Below are positions 1-6,545 of a DNA stretch of 12,829 nt, one piece after another; the first letter of the stretch is position 1, and each line of letters starts with the position of its first letter. The notes under the pieces were generated by a model. It had not been told where the DNA came from, ran no database searches, and saw only the letters and a program-made list of their open reading frames with translations. A program made the position numbers and the translations under genes. The stretch comes from Gammaproteobacteria bacterium (GTDB lineage Bacteria; Pseudomonadota; Gammaproteobacteria; Enterobacterales; Alteromonadaceae): NCBI GenBank assembly GCA_023380515.1, contig JAMCRH010000236.1, positions 1 through 12,829 of the forward strand, given 5' to 3'.

Positions 1-261
1 AACATGGCTCACCCGCTCAAGCCAGTCGTCTTACTCGGCGCTAACGGGTTAACTGAAGGTGTTGTCGCAGAAATTGACAGTGCACTTGAGCACCATGAGC
101 TGATAAAAGTGAAAGTTCCTGAAGAAGATCGGGAGCTGCGTGTCGCTATCTACGAAGCGATAGCGCGTGAAACGGCGGCAACGCAAGTTCAAGTTATAGG
201 CAAGACCTTGGTTCTTTATCGCCCTGCGCGGGAACCAAAACTGCGTTTACCGAAAGGTTAA
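1..261 (+). CDS. yhbY: YhbY-family RNA-binding protein (CRM domain), 5' end missing
   Basis: This is a small CRM-domain RNA-binding protein that associates with pre-50S ribosomal subunits in E. coli (family knowledge). Visible residues track E. coli YhbY almost throughout: the AHPLKPVVLLG block, NGLTEGV, ALEHHELIKVKV, then VQVIGKTLVLYRP and a basic C-terminal tail. The first codon in the window (AAC) is in frame. The ATG at position 4 falls where E. coli has GLAHPLKP, about 15 residues into the protein, so it is an internal Met and the true start lies upstream of the window. At least 86 codons are present against 97 in E. coli. The gene converges on the regulator gene that begins only 8 bp beyond its stop, and I see no terminator between them. 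In relatives yhbY converges directly with greA; here two regulator genes intervene. Confidence 0.93.
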   Translation, partial: NMAHPLKPVVLLGANGLTEGVVAEIDSALEHHELIKVKVPEEDRELRVAIYEAIARETAATQVQVIGKTLVLYRPAREPKLRLPKG

Positions 262-269
262 AGCAATCT

Positions 270-857
270 TTATCGTTGTTGGCGTGCTGCTCTTGTTCGC
301 TCTTGGCCGGCAAGAGTAGCAGCTAGAGACTCTAACACCTGCGTGCGCAACTCACTGGCCTGCGGAAAGGCCCGATACGCAGCCCATAACAGTTCCAAGT
401 TTTCGGCGCTCGTTTGTGCGTGATGACGCGTCAAAAGTGCATAGAAGTAGGCGACTGCTTTTCCGAATTCCCCGCTAGATTGCACGGAATCACCTTGTTG
501 AGTTTGCTCGGAAGGCTTCGCTTTCCCTCTCGCATTGGCTCCACTCGCATAGGTCCCACGCTCATTCGTCGCAGAAGCAGCCACCAAATTCTCTGACACA
601 ACGTATTCTGGCACCCGAAGGCCGCCTTCCGGCTTCAACATCCAATCAATCGACATGTGCTTGTCGAGAAGCGCCGGAATCAGTGTTGAATAAGGCACAT
701 GTCCACGTTGCCGGCAGTTATTAATCGCCGAACGAGTTAATCCATACCACTTTAAAACATCTAACTCATCGCTCAGACCAGAAGCCTGCCGGCCCATTTG
801 GAGGAAGTGGTCGAGACTAATTGAGTTTGCTTGCGCCTTTCCCTTGCTATTCATCAT
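270..857 (-). CDS. CI-repressor-like HTH regulator without a LexA-type peptidase domain
   Basis: This is probably a DNA-binding repressor of the bacteriophage CI N-terminal type. Residues about 15-75 carry a compact helix-turn-helix: YGLTRSAINN followed by CRQRGHVPYSTL and a block ending SIDWML, the usual pattern of Bac_CI_repr domains. Residues about 85-135 form a low-complexity Ala/Gly/Ser/Gln-rich linker. The rest (FGKAVAYFYALL onward) looks helical and may oligomerise. The Ser/Lys LexA-type self-cleavage domain of classical CI is absent, so RecA-triggered cleavage is not expected. The frame extends to a GTG at 887, but that codon lies inside an operator palindrome. I prefer the tandem ATG at 857/854, preceded by a weak AGG, giving 195 or 194 residues. 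The gene is divergent from the Ner-like gene, and the pair resembles a phage immunity switch. Target genes are unknown. Confidence 0.78.
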   Translation of the reverse strand: MMNSKGKAQANSISLDHFLQMGRQASGLSDELDVLKWYGLTRSAINNCRQRGHVPYSTLIPALLDKHMSIDWMLKPEGGLRVPEYVVSENLVAASATNERGTYASGANARGKAKPSEQTQQGDSVQSSGEFGKAVAYFYALLTRHHAQTSAENLELLWAAYRAFPQASELRTQVLESLAATLAGQERTRAARQQR

Positions 858-885
858 GGCCTGTGCTTTTATTGATTTTAATATC

Positions 886-897
886 ACTCATTTGAGT
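886..897. promoter_or_regulatory. Left operator palindrome of the divergent regulator switch
   Basis: ACTCATTTGAGT is a perfect inverted repeat of the half-site ACTCA around a 2-bp centre; the flanking C and G extend the symmetry to 14 bp. It lies 28 bp upstream of the preferred start of the CI-like gene. It is the exact reverse complement of the right copy. Binding by the CI-like or Ner-like protein is inferred from position. Confidence 0.7.
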
Positions 898-906
898 GCA
901 ATCTAA

Positions 907-918
907 ACTCAAATGAGT
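907..918. promoter_or_regulatory. Right operator palindrome of the divergent regulator switch
   Basis: ACTCAAATGAGT repeats the same ACTCA-NN-TGAGT design as the left site, extended by a flanking A/T pair. Its centre is 21 bp, two helical turns, from the centre of the left site, so two dimers would sit on the same face of the DNA. It lies 39 bp upstream of the preferred ATG of the Ner-like gene and covers the more upstream ATG at 913. No convincing -35/-10 pair could be assigned for either gene. Confidence 0.7.
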
Positions 919-957
919 TCAAACGGAATTCACAACTGCCAGTATGTAAAACTAATT

Positions 958-1230
958 ATGGATAAAAATCAAATTAAAAAAGCACTTGCGGCCAATGGCT
1001 ACGACTTTTCGATAGTCGCCGCTGCAATTGAGCGTAGCCCATCCCTCATTTCTAAAGTAGCAGCTCGTAAGGCACGATCGCGAATTGTCGCCAACGCGAT
1101 AGCAAAAGCGATTGGTATGCCTGTACAAGAGGTTTTTCCAGATATTGAGGATTATCACAACCCTCTTCCCAGCGGAAATTCTGCTCGCGAACAAAAGGCT
1201 GCTGAGCTGGCCAAGCTGCTGAACGATTAA
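958..1230 (+). CDS. Ner/Nlp-like XRE-family DNA-binding protein
   Basis: This 90-residue protein has a single DNA-binding domain of the Mu Ner / Nlp type: an N-terminal helix (QIKKALAANGYDFSIVAAAI), then ERSPSLISKVAARKARSRIV as the turn and recognition helix region, then IAKAIGMPVQEVFPDI, the typical end of Ner-like domains. The tail after the domain is short and ends in a helix. In phage Mu, Ner is the Cro-like partner that shuts off the early promoter and repressor gene (family knowledge), which fits its position divergent from a CI-like gene. The frame also has an ATG at 913, but that codon is inside the right operator, so the ATG at 958 is preferred; neither start has a good Shine-Dalgarno, suggesting weak translation. 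No phage structural or integration gene is nearby, so this may be a domesticated remnant. Confidence 0.75.
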   Translation: MDKNQIKKALAANGYDFSIVAAAIERSPSLISKVAARKARSRIVANAIAKAIGMPVQEVFPDIEDYHNPLPSGNSAREQKAAELAKLLND

Positions 1231-1251
1231 CCGGTGTTATAACAACTCGCG

Positions 1252-1285
1252 TGAACCTCAGAAAGCGTTAACTGAGATGGGTTCA
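1252..1285 (+). other. Imperfect hairpin downstream of the Ner-like gene
   Basis: TGAACC followed by TCAG pairs with CTGA and GGTTCA across a 10-nt loop, with a 4-nt bulge on the 3' side. It starts 21 nt after the stop codon. No T-tract follows, so it is not a clear intrinsic terminator; it could stabilise the mRNA 3' end. Confidence 0.35.
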
Positions 1286-1304
1286 TGCAAGCAAAGCCAA
1301 CGAA

Positions 1305-1338
1305 AAAGCCCCAATTAGTCGCAACTAACTGGGGCTTT
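1305..1338 (-). terminator. Intrinsic terminator of the carAB-greA transcript
   Basis: AAAGCCCCA pairs with TGGGGCTTT (9 bp), extended after one mismatch by TTAG/CTAA, with a 6-nt loop. Read on the minus strand the stem runs into a T-rich stretch (CTTTTTCG), 39 bp after the greA stop. On the plus strand the T-run is shorter, so any effect on the Ner-like transcript is weaker. Confidence 0.85.
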
Positions 1339-1377
1339 GCTTATATTGATAAGCTCTTTTAAAGCAAGCGCTTACGT

Positions 1378-1854
1378 TTACAAGTACTCGACGTTCACGA
1401 TTTCGTATTCGACTTCACCGCTCGGCGTCGTCACCACCGCAACATCGTCAACTTCCTTACCAATTAAGGCACGTGCAAGTGGCGAGTTCACTGAAATCAA
1501 GTTTTGCTTAATGTCAGCTTCGTCGTCACCAACCACACGGTAAGTGACTTCTTCGTCGGTTTTAGTGTTGTATACCGTCACTGTCGCACCGAAACTACTT
1601 TGCCGGTTATTCTGCAATTTCGTTACATCAATAATTTGCGCATTCGAAAGTTTGGCTTCAATTTCTTGAATTCGACCTTCGCAGAAACTTTGTTGTTCAC
1701 GTGCAGCATGATACTCAGCATTTTCTTTTAAGTCGCCGTGCTCACGCGCATCGGCAATCGCTTGAATAATCCGCGGCCGATCTTCACTTTTTAAACGCTT
1801 CAACTCGTTGCGTAGTGCCTCCGCACCCGCAACTGTCATCGGAATGTTTGTCAT
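1378..1854 (-). CDS. greA: Transcript cleavage/elongation factor GreA
   Basis: GreA enters the secondary channel of stalled, backtracked RNA polymerase and stimulates cleavage of the displaced RNA 3' end, restarting elongation. The protein is 158 residues, identical in length to E. coli GreA. An N-terminal antiparallel coiled coil (about 1-75) carries the catalytic tip [21 protein letters not shown] with Asp41 and Glu44 at the E. coli positions. The C-terminal FKBP-like domain includes the conserved VGDDEAD and LISVNSPLA blocks. The start at 1854 gives an N-terminus (MTNIPMT) collinear with E. coli (MQAIPMT). Its ATG overlaps the carB TGA (ATGA), so the Shine-Dalgarno must lie inside carB and translation is probably coupled. 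An intrinsic terminator follows. Confidence 0.98.
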   Translation of the reverse strand: MTNIPMTVAGAEALRNELKRLKSEDRPRIIQAIADAREHGDLKENAEYHAAREQQSFCEGRIQEIEAKLSNAQIIDVTKLQNNRQSSFGATVTVYNTKTDEEVTYRVVGDDEADIKQNLISVNSPLARALIGKEVDDVAVVTTPSGEVEYEIVNVEYL

Positions 1855-4800
1855 TGATTCAAAATCCTCTTGTGCAGTTCTTGCACCGAGCTCACCCGCG
1901 CTCGGTCGTTGACAGTATGGGCTTTCACTGCCGCAAAACCTGCGTTCAATGTGGTGGTGTAACTGACGTTATTCAGCAGCGCTTCGCGACGAATGTAGAC
2001 TGAATCTTCAATCGCCTGGCGCCCTTCCACCGTATTAATAATATAGCTGTATTCGCCGTTTTTCACAGCATCGACAATATTGGGTCGACCTTCTTGCAAC
2101 TTGTTCACTACGCTACAGTGAATTCCTTGCGCCTGCAAGGCTTCGGCTGTGCCGCGCGTTGCTTCGACGCTGAATCCTAACGCAGTCAAGCCACGAGCCA
2201 AGTCGATGACGCGCTTTTTATCACCTTCACGCACCGACAGCAAGGCTTTACCCTTCGCAGGTAGTGCTTGGCCTGCACCTAAGTTTGCTTTGGCATAAGC
2301 CTCTTCGAAACTCTCGCCAACCCCCATAACTTCGCCCGTAGAGCGCATCTCTGGCCCACGAATTGGGTCGACGCCTTGGAATTTAGCAAACGGAACAACA
2401 ACTTCTTTAACAGAATAGTAAGGCGGAATGACTTCGTCCAAGCAATTTTGCTCTTTCAAAGATTTGCCAGCCATCACTCGAGCCGCAACTTTGGCTAACT
2501 GAATACCCGTTGCTTTGGACACAAATGGTACTGTCCGGGCTGCGCGTGGGTTTACTTCAATGAGGTAAATCTCATTGTTTTGAATCGCAAACTGCGTATT
2601 CATCAAACCGCGTACATTCAGCTCAAATGCCAATTTCCGGACTTGCTCACGCAATTCAGCTTGGGTAATGTCACTCAGTGAGTACGGTGGCAACGAACAT
2701 GCTGAGTCACCTGAATGGACACCCGCTTGCTCGATGTGCTGCATAATACCGCCAATGAACACGTCTTCACCGTCACAAATTGCGTCAATGTCAACCTCAA
2801 TGGCGTTATCTAAAAAGCGATCCAGCAGAACCGGTGCCGAGTTTGACACTTTTACGGCTTCATTCAAGTAACGACGTAAATCCGCTTGGTCATAGACAAT
2901 TTCCATAGCGCGGCCGCCCAAAACATAGGATGGACGCACAACTAATGGGAAACCGATGCGCTCTGACTCAATCATCGCTTGCTCAACGGTTGTTACCGTG
3001 GAGTTCTCTGGTTGTTTCAGACCTAATCGTGTCACCGCCGTCTGGAAACGCTCACGGTCTTCAGCGCGGTCGATTGCGTCTGGCGAGGTACCAATAATTG
3101 GGACACCATTCGCTTCGAGGTCTCGCGCTAGTTTCAGTGGTGTTTGACCACCATACTGGACGATGACGCCTTTCGGCTTCTCGATACGAACAATTTCTAG
3201 AACGTCTTCTAGGGTAATTGGCTCGAAGTATAAGCGGTCTGAAGTGTCGTAGTCGGTTGAAACCGTTTCTGGGTTACAGTTGACCATAATCGTCTCGTAA
3301 CCATCCTCACGCATGGCAAGCGCCGCGTGAACACAGCAATAGTCAAACTCAATCCCCTGACCAATGCGGTTTGGACCACCACCGATGACCATGATCTTCT
3401 CACGATCACTTGGGCGCGCTTCACATTCTTCGTCATAGGTTGAATACATGTACGCAGTTTCTGACGCGAATTCGGCGGCACAGGTATCAACACGTTTGTA
3501 AACCGGGAAGATCCCGAATTCTTCGCGACGTTTACGAACTTCGCTTTCATGAACATCCAAAATTGCCGCTAAACGCGCGTCCGAGAACCCCTTGCGTTTA
3601 AGGTAACGCAAGCTGTCCGTGTCCATTCCCGCTAAGCCAAGTTGGCCGACTTCCTTTTCCAACTTCACAATTTCTTCCAGTTGCACGAGGAACCAACGGT
3701 CAATCTTAGTTAAATTGAAAACGTCGTCGACACTCATACCCATGCGGAAGGCATCACCAATGTACCAAATACGCTCGGCACCTGGCTCTTTTAGCTCACG
3801 AATAATCTTGGTTTTTGCTTCTTCCGGCTCATTTAAATCGACAATTGGGTCCAAACCGTTCATGCCCAATTCAAGGCCACGTAACGCCTTCTGCAGCGAC
3901 TCTTGTTGGTTACGACCAATGGCCATCACCTCGCCAACCGATTTCATTTGGGTCGTCAGACGGTCGTTAGCGCCAGCAAACTTCTCAAAGTTGAACCGTG
4001 GGATTTTAGTAACCACGTAGTCAATCGCTGGTTCAAACGATGCTGGTGTAACACCGCCGGTAATGTCGTTGGCGAGCTCGTCGAGGGTATAACCGACTGC
4101 CAGCTTCGCGGCCACTTTAGCAATTGGGAAACCGGTCGCTTTTGACGCCAGTGCAGAAGAACGACTCACCCGCGGGTTCATTTCAATAATGACCATGCGT
4201 CCCGTGTCTGGACAAATACCAAATTGGACGTTCGAGCCACCGGTTTCGACGCCAATTTCACGCAGTACCGCCATCGAAGCGTTACGCATAATTTGGTATT
4301 CTTTGTCAGTTAAGGTTTGCGCTGGTGCAACGGTTATCGAGTCACCGGTATGCACCCCCATTGGGTCAAAGTTTTCAATCGAACAAACAATGATGCAGTT
4401 GTCGTTCTTGTCACGCACCACTTCCATTTCGTACTCTTTCCAGCCGATTAACGACTCGTCGATGAGTAACTCTTTAGTTCGAGATAATGACAGTCCGCGC
4501 TTACAGATTTCTTCAAATTCGTCACGGTTGTAGGCGATACCACCGCCACTGCCACCCATGGTGAATGACGGTCGAATAATACACGGGAAGCCAATGCGCT
4601 CGAGCACATCGAAAGCTTCGTCCATGCTGTGAGCAATTTCTGCGCGCGGTGTTTCAAGACCGATTTTTTTCATCGCTTTATCGAAACGATCACGGTCTTC
4701 CGCTTTATCGATCGCATCTGCCGTGGCGCCAATCATTTCAACGTTATACTTCTTCAGAACGCCCTGGGCGTCGAGTTCGAGCGCACAGTTCAATGCGGTT

Positions 4801-5078
4801 TGCCCACCCATGGTTGGCAGGATGGCATCCGGACGCTCACGTTCAATGATTTTCTCGACCACTTCCCAATGAATTGGCTCGATATAAGTCGCATCCGCCA
4901 TTTCTGGGTCAGTCATAATGGTTGCTGGGTTCGAGTTCACCAAAATAACGCGGTAACCTTCTTCCCGCAGTGCCTTACAAGCCTGCGCTCCCGAGTAATC
5001 AAATTCACACGCTTGGCCGATAACAATAGGACCAGCGCCGATAATCAAAATACTTTTAATGTCTGTACGTTTTGGCAT
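1851..5078 (-). CDS. carB: Carbamoyl-phosphate synthase large subunit
   Basis: CarB makes carbamoyl phosphate from bicarbonate, two ATP and ammonia delivered by CarA, feeding both arginine and pyrimidine synthesis. At 1075 residues it matches the usual length (1073 in E. coli). Two homologous ATP-grasp halves are visible: the first begins with [20 protein letters not shown], the second near residue 555 with [15 protein letters not shown]. An oligomerisation region lies between them. The C-terminal MGS-type allosteric domain starts near residue 940 (LLSVREGDK) and keeps the ATRGTA and NKLQEGRP blocks that hold UMP/IMP in the E. coli enzyme, so UMP feedback is likely kept. carB starts 14 bp after the carA stop, with a TAAGGA ribosome site overlapping that stop. 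Its own stop overlaps the greA start by four bases. Confidence 0.99.
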   Translation of the reverse strand: MPKRTDIKSILIIGAGPIVIGQACEFDYSGAQACKALREEGYRVILVNSNPATIMTDPEMADATYIEPIHWEVVEKIIERERPDAILPTMGGQTALNCALELDAQGVLKKYNVEMIGATADAIDKAEDRDRFDKAMKKIGLETPRAEIAHSMDEAFDVLERIGFPCIIRPSFTMGGSGGGIAYNRDEFEEICKRGLSLSRTKELLIDESLIGWKEYEMEVVRDKNDNCIIVCSIENFDPMGVHTGDSITVAPAQTLTDKEYQIMRNASMAVLREIGVETGGSNVQFGICPDTGRMVIIEMNPRVSRSSALASKATGFPIAKVAAKLAVGYTLDELANDITGGVTPASFEPAIDYVVTKIPRFNFEKFAGANDRLTTQMKSVGEVMAIGRNQQESLQKALRGLELGMNGLDPIVDLNEPEEAKTKIIRELKEPGAERIWYIGDAFRMGMSVDDVFNLTKIDRWFLVQLEEIVKLEKEVGQLGLAGMDTDSLRYLKRKGFSDARLAAILDVHESEVRKRREEFGIFPVYKRVDTCAAEFASETAYMYSTYDEECEARPSDREKIMVIGGGPNRIGQGIEFDYCCVHAALAMREDGYETIMVNCNPETVSTDYDTSDRLYFEPITLEDVLEIVRIEKPKGVIVQYGGQTPLKLARDLEANGVPIIGTSPDAIDRAEDRERFQTAVTRLGLKQPENSTVTTVEQAMIESERIGFPLVVRPSYVLGGRAMEIVYDQADLRRYLNEAVKVSNSAPVLLDRFLDNAIEVDIDAICDGEDVFIGGIMQHIEQAGVHSGDSACSLPPYSLSDITQAELREQVRKLAFELNVRGLMNTQFAIQNNEIYLIEVNPRAARTVPFVSKATGIQLAKVAARVMAGKSLKEQNCLDEVIPPYYSVKEVVVPFAKFQGVDPIRGPEMRSTGEVMGVGESFEEAYAKANLGAGQALPAKGKALLSVREGDKKRVIDLARGLTALGFSVEATRGTAEALQAQGIHCSVVNKLQEGRPNIVDAVKNGEYSYIINTVEGRQAIEDSVYIRREALLNNVSYTTTLNAGFAAVKAHTVNDRARVSSVQELHKRILNQ

Positions 5079-5092
5079 CGTGGCACCCGTCC

Positions 5093-6253
5093 TTATTGCT
5101 TCGCAGCTTCAAGCAGTTCAATGAAATGATCGAACAGTGGCGCAGCATCCTGCGGCCCTGGACTCGCTTCTGGGTGACCTTGGAAACTAAACGCCGGTAG
5201 GTCAGTGTGATGAATGCCTTGCAGCGTGCCATCAAAAAGCGACTTGTGCGTCGCTTTTAAATGCGCTGGTAAAGAGGCTTCTTCAACTGCGAACCCGTGG
5301 TTTTGACTGGTAATCATTACCCGCCCAGTTGCTAAGTCTTGCACCGGGTGGTTGGCACCATGATGGCCGTGCTTCATTTTGACTGTTTTCGCACCGGTAG
5401 CGAGCGCTAAAAGCTGATGGCCTAAACAAATCCCAAAGACTGGCAGTTGTTTTTCGAGGAATACTTTTATAGCCGCTATCGCATAATCACACGGCGCTGG
5501 GTCACCAGGACCATTCGACAAAAAGACACCGTCCGGACTCAATGCTAATACTTCTTCAGCAGACGTTTGTGCGGGTACCACTGTGATTTTGCAACCGCGG
5601 TCAGCTAGCATGCGCAGAATGTTGAACTTAGCGCCAAAATCGTAGGCAACTACATGATATTTGGTTTCGCCCTGTTGCGTGTGTCCCTGTCCGAGTTTCC
5701 AGGTTCCCTCGGTCCAAGGGTATGGTTTGCTGCAAGTCGCAACTTTCGCAAGGTCCATTCCTGCAAGACCTGGAAATGCTTTCGCCGCTTCGAGTGCCGC
5801 AGCGACAGGTGCGTCTTCACCCGCATTATAGGTCATGATACAACCGTCTTGAGCACCGGTCTCACGCAAACGATTAGTCAATCGACGCGTATCGATGTCG
5901 GCAATACCGAGAATGTTTTGCGACTTTAGATAATCACTCAGAGATTGAGTACTGCGGAAATTACTGGCGATTGGGGACAAGTCGCGGATGACTAAGCCTT
6001 TGGCCCAAATTCGCGATGACTCAGTGTCTTCAGGGTTGGTGCCGTAATTGCCAATATGTGGGTAAGTGAGGGTAACAATTTGTTCTGCGTATGAAGGGTC
6101 GGTTAAAATTTCTTGATAGCCGGTCATGGCTGTATTGAAAACAACTTCACCGACAGCCTGCCCTTCCGCACCAATTGCTGTGCCATAGAAAACAGAGCCG
6201 TCAGCTAGAACCAGAATGGCCCTACGCATGGACTTACTCGCCGAAATACTCAA
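5093..6253 (-). CDS. carA: Carbamoyl-phosphate synthase small subunit (glutamine amidotransferase), UUG start
   Basis: CarA hydrolyses glutamine and channels ammonia to CarB. The N-terminal CPSase_sm domain contains [17 protein letters not shown] and [18 protein letters not shown]. The C-terminal class I glutamine amidotransferase domain has the nucleophile in GICLGHQ (Cys276 from the chosen start) and HPE (His360, Glu362). Start choice: the open frame runs back to a GTG at 6295, but that lies in the stem of a terminator-like hairpin. The TTG at 6253 is preceded by a perfect GGAGG with a 5-nt spacer. It gives 386 residues, close to the 382 of E. coli, whose carA is also reported to start at UUG. 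The first ATG (6229) begins [12 protein letters not shown], collinear with E. coli MIKSALLVLEDGT, but has only a weak ribosome site. The gene lies 14 bp upstream of carB and downstream of a structured leader. Confidence 0.96.
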   Translation of the reverse strand: MSISASKSMRRAILVLADGSVFYGTAIGAEGQAVGEVVFNTAMTGYQEILTDPSYAEQIVTLTYPHIGNYGTNPEDTESSRIWAKGLVIRDLSPIASNFRSTQSLSDYLKSQNILGIADIDTRRLTNRLRETGAQDGCIMTYNAGEDAPVAAALEAAKAFPGLAGMDLAKVATCSKPYPWTEGTWKLGQGHTQQGETKYHVVAYDFGAKFNILRMLADRGCKITVVPAQTSAEEVLALSPDGVFLSNGPGDPAPCDYAIAAIKVFLEKQLPVFGICLGHQLLALATGAKTVKMKHGHHGANHPVQDLATGRVMITSQNHGFAVEEASLPAHLKATHKSLFDGTLQGIHHTDLPAFSFQGHPEASPGPQDAAPLFDHFIELLEAAKQ

Positions 6254-6258
6254 GGGTA

Positions 6259-6263
6259 CCTCC
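6259..6263 (-). promoter_or_regulatory. Ribosome-binding site deciding the UUG start of carA
   Basis: GGAGG on the minus strand, five bases before TTG, is the strongest Shine-Dalgarno near the carA start. It begins only 7 nt after the T-tract of the upstream hairpin, so it is transcribed only if the polymerase reads through. Confidence 0.75.
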
Positions 6264-6269
6264 GAACAT

Positions 6270-6302
6270 AAAAAAACGGGCAAGTTTGCTTTCACTTCCC
6301 CG
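6270..6302 (-). terminator. Putative attenuator (intrinsic terminator) in the carA leader
   Basis: On the minus strand CGGG pairs with CCCG, then a G/G mismatch, then AAGT pairs with ACTT around an 8-nt loop. Seven T residues follow (6276-6270). It sits after the dapB-carA spacer and before the carA Shine-Dalgarno, within the path of any transcript entering carAB from upstream. An intrinsic terminator here only makes sense if it is conditional, so attenuation is inferred. The 16-codon leader ORF stops two bases before the stem. Confidence 0.68.
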
Positions 6303-6304
6303 CT

Positions 6305-6355
6305 TTACACCGAATCATGCACAGCCAGACCCACTTCAGTTTCGCTAACTTTCAC
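6305..6355 (-). CDS. Putative carA leader peptide (16 codons)
   Basis: A GTG at 6355 follows GGGAG (6364-6360) by four bases and opens a frame encoding MKVSETEVGLAVHDSV, ending with TAA at 6307-6305. An in-frame TAG lies not far upstream, so the frame does not extend further. The stop is two bases before the 5' arm of the terminator hairpin, so a ribosome finishing the peptide would mask that arm. This geometry resembles pyrBI-type attenuation, where close coupling of ribosome and polymerase under low UTP prevents termination. There are no arginine codons, which argues against arginine-codon stalling. An overlapping alternative, ATG with MIRCKAGK and a stop inside the hairpin, has a poorer ribosome site. 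Translation is unproven and the ORF is short enough to arise by chance. Confidence 0.42.
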   Translation of the reverse strand: MKVSETEVGLAVHDSV

Positions 6356-6466
6356 TCGACTCCCACCTAATCTGGGTTCCTAAACACTGCTTGCGTTTAG
6401 TCGAAAGGAGCACGCTAAGCGTTCCTTTGCACGTTCCTTTGCAAGAGTAGTGTGAAAAAGTTAGCG
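6343..6466 (-). ncRNA. Structured carA 5' leader RNA with a long-range closing stem
   Basis: The minus-strand leader folds on paper into a branched structure. A closing stem pairs 6466-6452 (CGCTAACTTTTTCAC) with 6355-6343 (GTGAAAGTTAGCG), 13 pairs with two bulged T. Inside it are hairpins at 6428-6404 (AAAGGAACGC with GCGT and TCCTTT, TTA loop), 6400-6380 (CTAAACGC with GTGTTTAG, one G-U pair) and 6376-6362 (CCCA with TGGG). The closing stem covers the GTG of the leader ORF, and the last hairpin covers part of its Shine-Dalgarno, so the fold would repress leader translation. A separate hairpin upstream, 6507-6491, pairs TTGCCG with CGGCAA. I do not recognise a known riboswitch class. Confidence 0.45.
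6420..6443. repeat. Perfect 12-bp tandem repeat in the carA leader
   Basis: CGTTCCTTTGCA occurs twice head to tail (6420-6431 and 6432-6443). Read in the leader RNA, either copy supplies an AAAGGAACG arm able to pair with the single downstream CGTGCTCCTTT, so two alternative registers of the same hairpin are possible. Confidence 0.85.
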
Positions 6467-6516
6467 GCGAACGGATGGCTGCACCTGTGCTTGCCGGCGT
6501 TCGGCAAATTGTTCGT

Positions 6517-6545
6517 ATTCTACGAAAAATCGGCTTTCTAGTCTA
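6517..6545 (-). promoter_or_regulatory. Candidate sigma-70 promoter for carAB
   Basis: TAGACT (6545-6540) and TAGAAT (6522-6517) are separated by 17 bases, matching the consensus at four and five of six positions. The -35 overlaps the dapB stop codon. The inverted repeat TTCGTA-TTC-TACGAA (6512-6526) overlaps the -10 and could be an operator. It does not match the ArgR or PurR consensus as I know them. Initiation would give a leader of about 255 nt. Confidence 0.4.

Noticed and set aside
858..887. Longer start (GTG at 887) for the CI-like gene
   Set aside because: The GTG lies inside the left operator palindrome and the ten added residues have no match to the CI-type domain; the ATG pair at 857/854 is better placed.
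913..957. Upstream ATG for the Ner-like gene
   Set aside because: It sits inside the right operator and adds residues before the domain that are not typical of Ner-like proteins.
1851..5078. Long plus-strand frames opposite carB, for example around 4629-5129
   Set aside because: They are antisense shadows of a highly conserved gene, with no ribosome sites or recognisable domains.
6254..6295. Longer CarA reading frame starting with GTG at 6295
   Set aside because: The codon is within the attenuator stem and the additional residues have no counterpart in CarA of E. coli; the TTG at 6253 has a strong ribosome site.
6283..6526. ArgR or PurR operator in the carA control region
   Set aside because: The inverted repeat near the -10 and the GCAAAC-containing stretch in the hairpin were compared with both consensus sequences and match too few positions.
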